From DAOVRL01 sp964459805 (GTDB taxonomy: Bacteria; Planctomycetota; Phycisphaerae; Sedimentisphaerales; Anaerobacaceae), in contig CAYWOD010000177.1 in the NCBI GenBank assembly GCA_964459805.1, positions 1-7,775 on the forward strand: a stretch of 7,775 nt of DNA, read 5' to 3'. Shown one piece after another: positions 1 to 6,256 of this stretch. The translations under genes and the position numbers were made by a program. Numbering within the stretch: the stretch's first letter is position 1; every line of letters starts with the position of its first letter. A model generated the notes under the pieces. The model did not search any database. It saw only the letters and a program-made list of their open reading frames with translations, and was not told the origin of the DNA.

Positions 1-204
1 GAAAGCGAAAATAAGCAGATGACTCGATGGATTTTGTCTTTGGACACGGATTAACCTGGAGCAGCATAGCCGCAACCAAAAAGTTCGTCTATTAAAAAAA
101 CGCCATAACACATTAAGAATAAAGAGCTTACGATTACTCAGTACAAAATACGCGCAAGAAAAACAAGAAGATACAAGATTGTATTACAGAGAAATAATCA
201 ATCA
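1..204. other. AT-rich intergenic stretch at left edge, no gene seen
   Basis: All three forward frames close early: the frame starting at base 1 runs 17 codons to a TAA at 52-54, and I see no start with a ribosome site. The stretch is visibly richer in A and T than the genes to its right. It lies downstream of the minus-strand DUF3592 gene, but I cannot find a GC-rich hairpin followed by a T-run that would serve as its terminator. A short dyad (ATACAA and TTGTAT, 2 bases apart) sits at 171-184. The forward reading at 1-54 could be the tail of a gene outside the window, which cannot be decided from here. Confidence 0.5.
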
Positions 205-1440
205 TCAATTGTTTTTGGCCGGCGCTACGGTTATCTTGAACGATTCCTTAACGTCCGGCCATCTCTTGATGTCACCGTGCACTTTCAACTCCCAGATAAT
301 CTTGTTATTCTTCGCCTCAAACGAGTGCATTGTCTCGGCTGGCATGATAAGCCCCACCTGTCCGGCGGCAATTTCACCCCTCTGGGTGCTCGAAACAAGC
401 TCCATCTCATAAAACGTATTCTTATCTGTATGTGTTTTTGTGCCTCGGCGGTAAGTCGCTTCCTCCCGGCCCCTCAGCGTTATCTTTAGCTGACTTATCA
501 CATTCGTTCTGCCGGAGAACCGCCATCCCAGCTCTGCGGCTGCGCCGAGGGGTATCCGGCCCGGGCTTAATCGAAGCGTCGGGCGCGGATTGAACAGCGC
601 CAGCAACTGGTAGAGCACGAAACCTATCGCCCCGATCCCGATAAGCACAAAAGGTATCATAAATATCGTTCCGAACCACTCCGGATCGCCCCGCTGGAAG
701 TCCCTTATGATACGGACCACAAATATCGAGAGAATCCCGTTCCAGATGGCCGCAAAGCCAATACCGCCTAACAGCTTCGCCAACGGCGTGTGCCTCGACT
801 TCAGTTCGACAGGCCCTGAGTCCGCCTGGCCGACAAAGCCAAATTCCGCCCCCGCACCCGCTGCTGTCTCGGGCATCCACTGCTCGGTGGTGGACCTGAG
901 CCTGCCCTTCTTGCTGCGGATAGTATGGATAAGCCCGCCGATGCCGATTGCTAAGAACGGTAGCGGAAAAAGAGCAAAAAGGAGACCCAGGTGAAAGCCA
1001 CGCTTGAGCACCGCTTCGGACGGGTTGCTCGGATTCACATAGCATATAGGGTCCTTGGCCTTTTTGTATGCGTTGACAACCTTGGCCTTACCGCTGCGTC
1101 CGCTCGATGAGCCGCCGATGAAATCATAGCGATTCGACTTGTATGTCCTGCCGTCAAATTTGTACTCGTAGAGTATATCGACGCTGTAAGTCGTCCCGTC
1201 ATCGTCTGTATGGCTGCTGACGCGCGCCGAAATTATCTTGCACGGCACCTCGGCCCACTTCTCGGCATCGAGCGTGTTCATTACGGGTCGAATCCCAAGA
1301 GGATATAACATCCCCGCACCGGCAAGGGCGAAGATCGAGAAGAAGACGGCCATGCCTACCTTGCTTTTCTTCCCGCGCCGGGACCTGGCCGCGATAGGTT
1401 CGGCCCGGCCCTTCTTACCGCCGAAACTAAACTGCACCAT
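205..1440 (-). CDS. DUF3592 domain membrane protein with beta-rich (arrestin-like) C-terminus
   Basis: A 411-residue protein of unknown function, probably in the cytoplasmic membrane. A basic N-terminus (about residues 9-27, many K and R) precedes a first hydrophobic helix at about 30-50. Residues about 62-148 resemble the DUF3592 domain: a WAEVPCKI start, a beta-strand pair around YEYKFDGRTY, and a YVNPSNPSEAVL end (134-145). Further hydrophobic segments lie at about 149-172, 222-245 and 256-284. The tail (285-411) is soluble and beta-rich, ending in IIWELKVHGDI followed by FKITV, a pattern I associate with arrestin-like sandwiches (weak, from memory). The ATG at 1438-1440 has a strong GAGGTGA ribosome site at 1445-1451. 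The gene stands alone, divergent from the thiamine operon. The gene call is firm, the DUF3592 call is good, and the arrestin fold is a guess. Confidence 0.85.
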   Translation of the reverse strand: MVQFSFGGKKGRAEPIAARSRRGKKSKVGMAVFFSIFALAGAGMLYPLGIRPVMNTLDAEKWAEVPCKIISARVSSHTDDDGTTYSVDILYEYKFDGRTYKSNRYDFIGGSSSGRSGKAKVVNAYKKAKDPICYVNPSNPSEAVLKRGFHLGLLFALFPLPFLAIGIGGLIHTIRSKKGRLRSTTEQWMPETAAGAGAEFGFVGQADSGPVELKSRHTPLAKLLGGIGFAAIWNGILSIFVVRIIRDFQRGDPEWFGTIFMIPFVLIGIGAIGFVLYQLLALFNPRPTLRLSPGRIPLGAAAELGWRFSGRTNVISQLKITLRGREEATYRRGTKTHTDKNTFYEMELVSSTQRGEIAAGQVGLIMPAETMHSFEAKNNKIIWELKVHGDIKRWPDVKESFKITVAPAKNN

Positions 1441-1780
1441 AAACTCACCTCAAGACACCATGGGCCCGATGTCATTCCCGCGAAAGCAGGAATCCAGTTC
1501 TTCCCACGCCAAAGACAGCTACACAATTGTCCAAACATTCCGTTCAGGCAGCTTACTTCTCTGTCCGGTAAAACTTTAGCCAATCAGCCAGGGCCCTGTC
1601 CAGTAATTTCCCACACAAAATCCTCCGTACTCTCGGCGGTAAAATCAAAGGCCACCGCAATCCGTGCAAACCTGCGCCCGCCCAGGCATGTATCAGCGAT
1701 TACGTTCTTTTTGGGCCTTCGCGTCCCCACAAGGGGCCCCGTGGGCTTAGCGGCAAGATTCCAGTTGCTCCAAAAAAACC
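1441..1780. other. Intergenic region between divergent genes, with a dispersed repeat
   Basis: About 340 bases lie between the minus-strand DUF3592 gene and the thiamine promoter. They hold the ribosome site of the former, one dispersed palindromic repeat (1471-1497), a 10-base palindrome CAGGGCCCTG at 1589-1598, and a GC-rich patch around 1725-1745 containing GGGGCCCC. I find no convincing promoter for the DUF3592 gene and no credible coding frame. Apparent open frames here have no ribosome sites and run across the repeat or the riboswitch. Confidence 0.55.
1471..1497. repeat. Dispersed palindromic repeat (GTCATTCCCGCGAAAGC family)
   Basis: The unit starts GTCATTCCCGCGAAAGC and ends GGAATCCAG. 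Its core is an imperfect inverted repeat, ATTCCCGC-GAAA-GCAGGAAT (1474-1493), with one mismatch. The same unit is scattered through intergenic regions of many bacterial genomes. When mistranslated it gives the familiar spurious peptide WIPAFAGMT, which is what the minus-strand frame shows here. Only one copy is in the window. It lies in the 5' region of the DUF3592 gene, 31 bases upstream of its start codon, so it would be in that gene's leader if transcription begins further upstream. Confidence 0.8.
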
Positions 1781-1809
1781 TTGCCCTAATCGACCGAACC
1801 TGTTATGAT
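1781..1809 (+). promoter_or_regulatory. Sigma70-type promoter of the thiamine operon
   Basis: The -35 box TTGCCC (1781-1786) is followed by a 17-base spacer and the -10 box TATGAT (1804-1809), preceded by a TG in the extended -10 position (1801-1802). Transcription would begin near A1817, just before the riboswitch aptamer, and give a leader of about 213 bases. The perfect spacing and position upstream of an aptamer support the call. No start-site data exist here. Confidence 0.7.
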
Positions 1810-1826
1810 GCTCTCCAATATATGAA

Positions 1827-1941
1827 TAGGCCAGGGGAGCTAAAGACCGAACGTGAGTTTGGACTACAGCTGAGAGATCGCTGGTTTAGCGGTGACCCTA
1901 AGTGGACCTGATCGGGGTAATGCCCGCGAAGGGAGCGCATA
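1827..1941 (+). ncRNA. TPP (THI element) riboswitch aptamer
   Basis: The leader carries the conserved thiamine pyrophosphate aptamer in order: GGGGAGCT (1834-1841), CTGAGAG (1870-1876), GACCCT (1894-1899), ACCTGATC (1906-1913), TAAT (1918-1921) and GCGAAGGGA (1926-1934). Stems can be drawn. P2 pairs 1839-1841 with 1868-1870. P3 pairs 1845-1852 with 1857-1864 around a GTGA loop. P4 pairs 1896-1899 with 1930-1933. P5 pairs 1913-1916 with 1923-1926. P1 (about 1827-1832 with 1935-1941) is imperfect, with one mismatch and one bulge. An extra hairpin (1877-1882 with 1888-1893) sits between the CTGAGAG element and P4. It should switch off the downstream thiazole gene when TPP is abundant. Confidence 0.93.
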
Positions 1942-1950
1942 GGTTGGTAT

Positions 1951-1987
1951 GAAGCACTCTTTCTTCGGGGTGCTTCTTTTTGTTTTT
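1951..1987 (+). terminator. Riboswitch-controlled intrinsic terminator
   Basis: A 9-base stem pairs GAAGCACTC (1951-1959) with GGTGCTTC plus one G (1968-1976), with one G-U pair. Its 8-base loop is followed directly by a T-rich run, TTTTTGTTTTT (1977-1987). It lies 10 bases after the aptamer and 42 bases before the thiazole gene. The loop and left arm can pair with aptamer bases instead (see findings), so TPP binding should favour termination. Confidence 0.88.
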
Positions 1988-2012
1988 GCCACAGAGTAAT
2001 CTGTGGTTAAGA

Positions 2013-2020
2013 AAGGAAGG
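2013..2020 (+). promoter_or_regulatory. Ribosome binding site that fixes the thiazole synthase start
   Basis: AAGGAAGG lies 9 bases before a GTG at 2030-2032. The upstream in-frame GTG at 2003-2005 lies before this site, so a start there would place the ribosome site inside the coding region. Confidence 0.75.
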
Positions 2021-2029
2021 GACTCAGAA

Positions 2030-2791
2030 GTGATAGAAATCGACATTTCCAGAGCAATTGTAGAAGAGTATAACCGAAGATTGTTGGAGCGTCTCCAAAG
2101 TGACGTTGCGGTAGTCGGTGCAGGGCCGGCGGGTCTTGCTGCCGCCTACTATCTGGCCAAAGCGGCAGTCAAAACCACCGTGCTTGAAAAACGGCTCTCA
2201 ATAGGCGGCGGGATCTGGGGCGGAGCCGCCGGTTATAACGTCATCGTCGTCCGGGACAAGGACATCCTCGAGGAGTTCGGCATCACTGCAAAAAAGCAAA
2301 AAGGTCTGTACGTGGCCGACGCAATAGAATTCGCAACGGCCCTGGCATACAAAGCCAAAAAAGCAGGAGCAGAGATATTCAACCTGACCGAGGCCGAGGA
2401 CATTATCCTCAAGAAGGATGCAGTTGAAGGCGTTGTGGTCAATAGCTCAGCGATAACGACCGCCGGCCTGCATGTGGACCCCTTCTGTATCTCTTGCAGG
2501 TACCTTGTTGATGCAACCGGGCACGCAGCCGAAGTCGTTGCCATGTTGACCAAGAGAAAGCCCGAACTCTGTCCGAAAGGAATACAGGAGAGCTTTATGG
2601 ACGTGGAAAAAGCAGAGAGCGGTGTTGTGGAAAAGGCCGGCGAAGTGTATCCCGGTCTCTACGTCGCCGGCATGTCCGTATGTTCGGTGTTCGGCCTGCC
2701 GAGAATGGGACCAATCTTCGGCGGCATGCTCAAATCAGGCAAAAAGGTTGCCGAACTAATCAATGAAAAGATACAATCTGCCAACGCGTAA
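2030..2791 (+). CDS. thi4: Thi4 family sulfide-dependent ADP-thiazole synthase
   Basis: A 253-residue enzyme that forms the adenylated thiazole precursor of thiamine from NAD, glycine and sulfide in the cytosol. Seen: the family N-terminus ISRAIVEEY, a Rossmann GAGPAG (about 30-35) followed by an acidic strand end (VLEKR), the GGGIWGG loop (about 59-65), VDATGH (160-165) and a C-terminal GMSVCSVFGLPRMGPIFGGM. At the position where yeast Thi4 has its sulfur-donating Cys, this protein has His148 (LHVDP), as in archaeal enzymes that use free sulfide with iron and turn over repeatedly. That implies an anoxic, sulfidic cell. Unusually, a CxxC (Cys153, Cys156) follows. The length fits the family. 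The gene is under a TPP riboswitch and overlaps the next gene by 29 bases. The GTG start was chosen for its ribosome site; a start at 2003 would add nine residues. Often named thi4, sometimes thi1. Confidence 0.93.
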   Translation: MIEIDISRAIVEEYNRRLLERLQSDVAVVGAGPAGLAAAYYLAKAAVKTTVLEKRLSIGGGIWGGAAGYNVIVVRDKDILEEFGITAKKQKGLYVADAIEFATALAYKAKKAGAEIFNLTEAEDIILKKDAVEGVVVNSSAITTAGLHVDPFCISCRYLVDATGHAAEVVAMLTKRKPELCPKGIQESFMDVEKAESGVVEKAGEVYPGLYVAGMSVCSVFGLPRMGPIFGGMLKSGKKVAELINEKIQSANA

Positions 2792-3440
2792 AGAGTGCTT
2801 CGAGATAATAGGGCAGTGCCGCGTCCCCTCGCATATCGTAAAGCACAGCCTGGCCGTGGCCAAGCTGGCCGTCTTCCTGGCGCAAAGACTCAAGGCCAAC
2901 GGCACGGAAGTTGACATCGACCTCGTGGACAGGGCCTGTCTGCTGCACGATATTCTAAGAGTCTGCGATTTTACCAGCTCCGACTACAGCAGATTCGCCC
3001 GCCCGGTCACCGAAGACGACAAGGCAAAATGGCGCCGGCTAAAAGCAAAGTATAGAGGCATTCCACATGAAGACGCCGCTTTCGAGCTTCTAAAACCAAA
3101 GTATCCAAAGCTGGCTTTAACCATAAGAAAGCACAGATATATGTCACTGCTCGACGAGAACGAAAGGCCCACTACCTGGGAAGAAAAGCTGGTCTATTAT
3201 GCTGATAAGAGGGTAATGCACGACAAAATTGTGCCATTAAGGAGAAGGTTGGAAGAAGCTCACAAAAGAAACGCCCTCCTGCACGGCTCAACGGCGCAGA
3301 GCAAGCTAAAGACCGCCAAAGTTGACCGTTTGATATTCAAGCTCGAAGAGGAAATCTTCGGCAAGATTGGCATGAGTCCTCTCGAAGTTACAGACGCGTT
3401 CATCGACTCGCACCCCGGTACTCAGATCGGCGGCGCGTAA
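2763..3440 (+). CDS. HD-domain phosphohydrolase, second gene of the thiamine operon
   Basis: A 225-residue soluble protein with an HD-type metal hydrolase fold. Candidate metal ligands in order are His28 (SHIVKHSLAVA), His62-Asp63 (LLHDI), His102 (GIPHED), His124 (RKHRY) and Asp148 (YYADKR), the usual HD-domain layout. The C-terminal 70 residues are helical and charged with no domain I recognise. HD proteins of this size hydrolyse phosphate or diphosphate bonds in nucleotides; YqeK, which cleaves Ap4A, is one example. The ATG lies inside the thiazole synthase gene (29-base overlap), so translation is probably coupled, and both share the TPP riboswitch. No strong ribosome site is visible and I see no better start before the first His motif. 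The substrate is unknown; cleavage of the adenylated thiazole is an inference from context. Fold confidence is high, function low. Confidence 0.85.
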   Translation: MKRYNLPTRKECFEIIGQCRVPSHIVKHSLAVAKLAVFLAQRLKANGTEVDIDLVDRACLLHDILRVCDFTSSDYSRFARPVTEDDKAKWRRLKAKYRGIPHEDAAFELLKPKYPKLALTIRKHRYMSLLDENERPTTWEEKLVYYADKRVMHDKIVPLRRRLEEAHKRNALLHGSTAQSKLKTAKVDRLIFKLEEEIFGKIGMSPLEVTDAFIDSHPGTQIGGA

Positions 3441-3528
3441 TGTAGGCCGAAGTTGCAGATCGTCGGGCAAACCCCCAGCTCACCGCCATAGAAAACTCCC
3501 GTCTATCCACGCCTGTAAAAACAATTGC

Positions 3529-4914
3529 TCAAGTCAGCCCTAACCGCTCGGCCTCGTCATAAAGACCGTAGCGTTTCATCTTTTTGAACAGTGTTGTGCG
3601 GTTTATTTGAAGTGCCTTGGCCGTCTCCTGCCTGTTCCAGTGATTGGCCTCAAGTGCCTGGCGGATGATGTTCTTTTCCGGCTCAGCCAGCGCTTCTTTT
3701 AGACTCATTGCCTCAAAAGCTCTCTTGAACTGGTTCTGCTGGAGTTTGATTGACTCCGGCAGGTCGTCGGCCCCTATGAATTTGCTCTTGCTCAGCAGCG
3801 CCGCCCGCTCGATTACGTTCTCCAGCTCACGAACATTGCCGGGCCACGAGTAACACTCTAAATACTCCATCGTCTCGTCGGCAAAGCCGAGTTTTTCTCT
3901 GTTGTGCTGCGCCGAATACATTCGCAGGAAATGCTCAGCCAGCAGCCTGACGTCTCCCACCCGCTCACACAGCGGCGGAAGGTCTATTTTCACGACGTTT
4001 ATCCGGTAATACAAATCTTCACGGAACCTGTTCTTTCTGACTTCCTCATCCAGGTCACGGTTCGAGGCTAACACAATTCGCGTATCGACCGTTATAGTCG
4101 TGTTACTGCCGACCGCCTCGAACTGACGGTCCTCCAGAACACGCAGGAGCTTGGCCTGCAGACCGGGCGAGGCGTTGGATATTTCATCCAGAAAAATCGT
4201 TCCCCCGTTTGCCGCCAGGAATTTACCATCCTTATTGTTCACGGCGCCGGTGAACGCTCCCTTGGTATGTCCGAACAACTCACTCTCAAGCAGCGTTTCC
4301 GGAAGGGCCCCGCAGCTTACCTCGACAAACGCCTGATTGCATCTGCCGGAGCGATGGTGTATTACCCTTGCCAGCATGCTCTTGCCGGTTCCCGACGGCC
4401 CGGCCATTAGTATTGTCGTCTTGCTGTCGGCAACGGCCTCAATGAGGTCGAAAATCTTCGCCATCTTGTAATGATGGCTGATTATGTTCTCAAGGCTGTA
4501 CTTCTGTTCGAGCTGCAGCCGCAGGTTCTCATTCTCGCTCATAAGCGATTGTTGCTTGATGGCCCTTTCCACCGCCAGCCGCAGTTCATCATCGACAATA
4601 GGCTTGGTAAGGTAGTCGTACGCCCCGAGCTTGATGGCCTGAACCGCGCTTTCTATAGTCCCGTATCCGGTTATCACAATGACTACCGTTTGAGGATAGT
4701 TCTTGCGGATAGTATGCAGCAGCTCGAGCCCATCTCCATCCGGCAGATTGACGTCTGTTATAACCAGGCAGTAGCTGTCCTCTTCGAGTCTGGCCAAAGC
4801 ACTCTTGAATGTCTCTGCCCCGGCTGCCTCGAATCCCTCGAGCGACAAGAACTCGCACAGCGAGTCCAATATGATCTTATCGTCGTCTATAACCAGAATG
4901 TTCTTGTTTCTCAT
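3529..4914 (-). CDS. Sigma54-dependent NtrC family response regulator
   Basis: A 461-residue activator that, when phosphorylated, drives ATP-dependent opening of sigma54 promoters. The receiver domain (about 4-118) has the acidic pocket Asp11-Asp12, phosphoacceptor Asp54 (VITDVNLPDG), Thr82 and Lys104. The AAA+ domain (about 142-372) has Walker A GPSGTGKS (172-179), the sigma54-contacting GAFTGA (219-224), Walker B GGTIFLDE (237-244), an FREDLYYR arginine-finger region (297-304) and WPGNVREL (357-364). A Fis-type DNA-binding domain ends the protein (about 405-451; NRQETAKALQINRTTLFKKM). All key residues are present. It starts 19 bases after the kinase gene ends, in the same direction, with GGA about 6 bases before the ATG, so the two form an operon. 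The closest named relatives are of the AtoC/ZraR/NtrC kind; the target genes cannot be told. Confidence 0.95.
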   Translation of the reverse strand: MRNKNILVIDDDKIILDSLCEFLSLEGFEAAGAETFKSALARLEEDSYCLVITDVNLPDGDGLELLHTIRKNYPQTVVIVITGYGTIESAVQAIKLGAYDYLTKPIVDDELRLAVERAIKQQSLMSENENLRLQLEQKYSLENIISHHYKMAKIFDLIEAVADSKTTILMAGPSGTGKSMLARVIHHRSGRCNQAFVEVSCGALPETLLESELFGHTKGAFTGAVNNKDGKFLAANGGTIFLDEISNASPGLQAKLLRVLEDRQFEAVGSNTTITVDTRIVLASNRDLDEEVRKNRFREDLYYRINVVKIDLPPLCERVGDVRLLAEHFLRMYSAQHNREKLGFADETMEYLECYSWPGNVRELENVIERAALLSKSKFIGADDLPESIKLQQNQFKRAFEAMSLKEALAEPEKNIIRQALEANHWNRQETAKALQINRTTLFKKMKRYGLYDEAERLGLT

Positions 4915-4933
4915 AACGTTTTCCAGTTGGCTT

Positions 4934-6085
4934 CTATGAATTGTCTCTTAACTTACCCGGCAGCGGCAGGAAAACAGTAAATATACTACCGCCCGCGGGA
5001 ACGTTTTCGGCGGTTATTCGCCCGTGGTAGCTTTCAACTATGTCCCGGCAGATCGCCAGGCCTAATCCTGTGCCTTTGCCCCTGTCCTTGGTTGTGAAAA
5101 ACGGCTCAAACAAGGCGTCGGCGTTTTCCGGTGCAAAGCCGCTGCCGCTGTCACGAAACTCCACCACCGCGATGTTTTGGCCTTCAATCCTCGTTGATAT
5201 CCTGAACTCTCCGCCTTGCGGCATCGCGTCCAGCGCGTTCTTGCTAAGGTTGCAGAAGACCTGAAACAGATTGCCGCTGCGGATTTCAGGTATGCCGCGG
5301 TCGTAGTCTCGCAGAATGCGAATATCAAAACCCTCCGCCCTGGACTCCATAGTCTTCACAGCCTCTTCGATGAGCTGCTCAATCCTGACATATTCCAGCG
5401 ACGCGTACGTGCTGCGTGAGAATTCCAGCAGCTCGCTGACGATTTGCACCATTCTCATAAGTCCCTTGCGGCACTGCGTAAGGTATTCTTTGGGCTTCTC
5501 CAGGTTTTCCTGCTCGATAATCCTCATCGCCAAATTGATGTATCGCAGGATGCCGTCCATCGGGTTATTCAGCTCGTGGGCCACTTTTGAGGCGAGCTTG
5601 CCGACTACGGCCAGCCTCTCGGCATCGGCCAACTGTCTTTGCACGTTGGCCATTTCGGTTATATCTTCGACTATAATGGTTCCGCCAAGGGTTCCTTGGG
5701 CCCCGGCGTCTTTGAGTGGAGTAAAGGTGATTCGCAGCAGTCTCGTTCGTCCGTTCGATGTGTAGCTGACTTCGTCGAATGTGCAGGTTTGGGCCGTTGA
5801 CAACGCTGATCTGAGCTGCTCTGTCCAGCCCGCCCACACCTTGTGATCTGTGCCTTGCGCCAACGATTTGTCGATGTAATCACCCAGCCCGAGCAGCTTT
5901 GTCGCCTGGGGATTGGCCTCGATAATTTTCAAATCCTGATCGAAGGCAACGATCGCTACCGGCAGCGACTGCACGATTGATTTGTCAACCGGCCCGAATA
6001 TCGAGCGGCCACTTGCGGCTGGCTTCTGCGGATGAGGACCGCTCTTATCGGACTTCTCCGGCTGTTGTCCCTGTGATTCTGGCAT
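4934..6085 (-). CDS. Soluble PAS-domain sensor histidine kinase
   Basis: A 383-residue kinase expected to phosphorylate the adjacent sigma54 activator. After a low-complexity, Gln/Ser/Pro/Lys-rich N-terminus (1-32) comes a PAS domain (about 33-145; LPVAIVAFDQDLKIIEANP), then HisKA with the H-box VAHELNNPMDGI (phosphorylated His170), and HATPase_c with the N-box NLSKNALDAM (279-288), G1 DSGSGF, F-box LFEPFFTTK (325-333) and G2 GKGTGLGL (336-343). No membrane helix or signal peptide is seen, so the signal is probably cytoplasmic, as for NtrB. The PAS domain shows no obvious haem or flavin residue. The ATG has no clear ribosome site and lies right where the predicted transcript begins, suggesting leaderless translation. 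No later ATG occurs before residue 144, and a later GTG (codon 38) would cut into the PAS domain. Confidence 0.93.
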   Translation of the reverse strand: MPESQGQQPEKSDKSGPHPQKPAASGRSIFGPVDKSIVQSLPVAIVAFDQDLKIIEANPQATKLLGLGDYIDKSLAQGTDHKVWAGWTEQLRSALSTAQTCTFDEVSYTSNGRTRLLRITFTPLKDAGAQGTLGGTIIVEDITEMANVQRQLADAERLAVVGKLASKVAHELNNPMDGILRYINLAMRIIEQENLEKPKEYLTQCRKGLMRMVQIVSELLEFSRSTYASLEYVRIEQLIEEAVKTMESRAEGFDIRILRDYDRGIPEIRSGNLFQVFCNLSKNALDAMPQGGEFRISTRIEGQNIAVVEFRDSGSGFAPENADALFEPFFTTKDRGKGTGLGLAICRDIVESYHGRITAENVPAGGSIFTVFLPLPGKLRDNS

Positions 6086-6092
6086 AGCTCGA

Positions 6093-6121
6093 ATAATAGC
6101 CTAACTTTCCTATTTTGTCAA
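6093..6121 (-). promoter_or_regulatory. Near-consensus sigma70 promoter of the kinase-regulator operon
   Basis: Read on the minus strand, a perfect TTGACA (6116-6121) is followed by 17 bases and TATTAT (6093-6098). Only 7 bases separate the -10 box from the kinase ATG, so transcription should begin at or within a base or two of the start codon. It is the best promoter by sequence in the window. Confidence 0.75.
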
Positions 6122-6125
6122 GGCT

Positions 6126-6145
6126 GTGTTGCAAAAAGGCAACAC
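6126..6145. repeat. Inverted repeat just upstream of the kinase promoter
   Basis: GTGTTGC and GCAACAC form a perfect 7-base dyad with a 6-base spacer (AAAAAG). It is centred about 50 bases upstream of the predicted kinase start and ends 5 bases before the -35 box. This placement suits a regulator site. No T-run follows on either strand, so it is unlikely to be a terminator. Confidence 0.5.
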
Positions 6146-6203
6146 GCGCGTTGTTACCTTCGATCTACAAGCGTTTAGGCTTTAACACAAAATGTAAGGT
6201 CTT

Positions 6204-6234
6204 GAGAACAAACAACTAAAGTAGGCCTGTTCTC
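6204..6234. repeat. Inverted repeat GAGAACA-N17-TGTTCTC
   Basis: Two perfect 7-base arms (6204-6210 and 6228-6234) are separated by 17 bases. It could be a protein-binding dyad or a weak hairpin; the sequence does not say which. Confidence 0.4.
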
Positions 6235-6256
6235 TGTTGATAAGGGCCTGGCGTTG

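Noticed and set aside
171..184. ATACAA/TTGTAT dyad as terminator of the DUF3592 gene
   Set aside because: Only a 2-base spacer, AT-only style arms and no T-run after it; it cannot form a proper terminator hairpin.
1356..1583. Minus-strand frame containing WIPAFAGMT
   Set aside because: That peptide is the known mistranslation of the dispersed palindromic repeat; the rest overlaps the DUF3592 gene in another frame.
1725..1745. GC-rich CCCC/GGGG/CCCC patch as a terminator or RNA hairpin
   Set aside because: The arms overlap and compete, no T-run follows, and there is no gene ending just before it on the plus strand.
1711..1911. Forward open frame of 66 codons before the thiazole gene
   Set aside because: It runs through the promoter and riboswitch aptamer, has no ribosome site and no protein-like composition.
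2003..2029. Upstream GTG start for the thiazole synthase
   Set aside because: It precedes the AAGGAAGG ribosome site, and the nine extra residues do not fit the family N-terminus.
3441..3528. Possible bidirectional terminator between the convergent HD and regulator genes
   Set aside because: I could not draw a stable hairpin with a T-run in these 88 bases on either strand.
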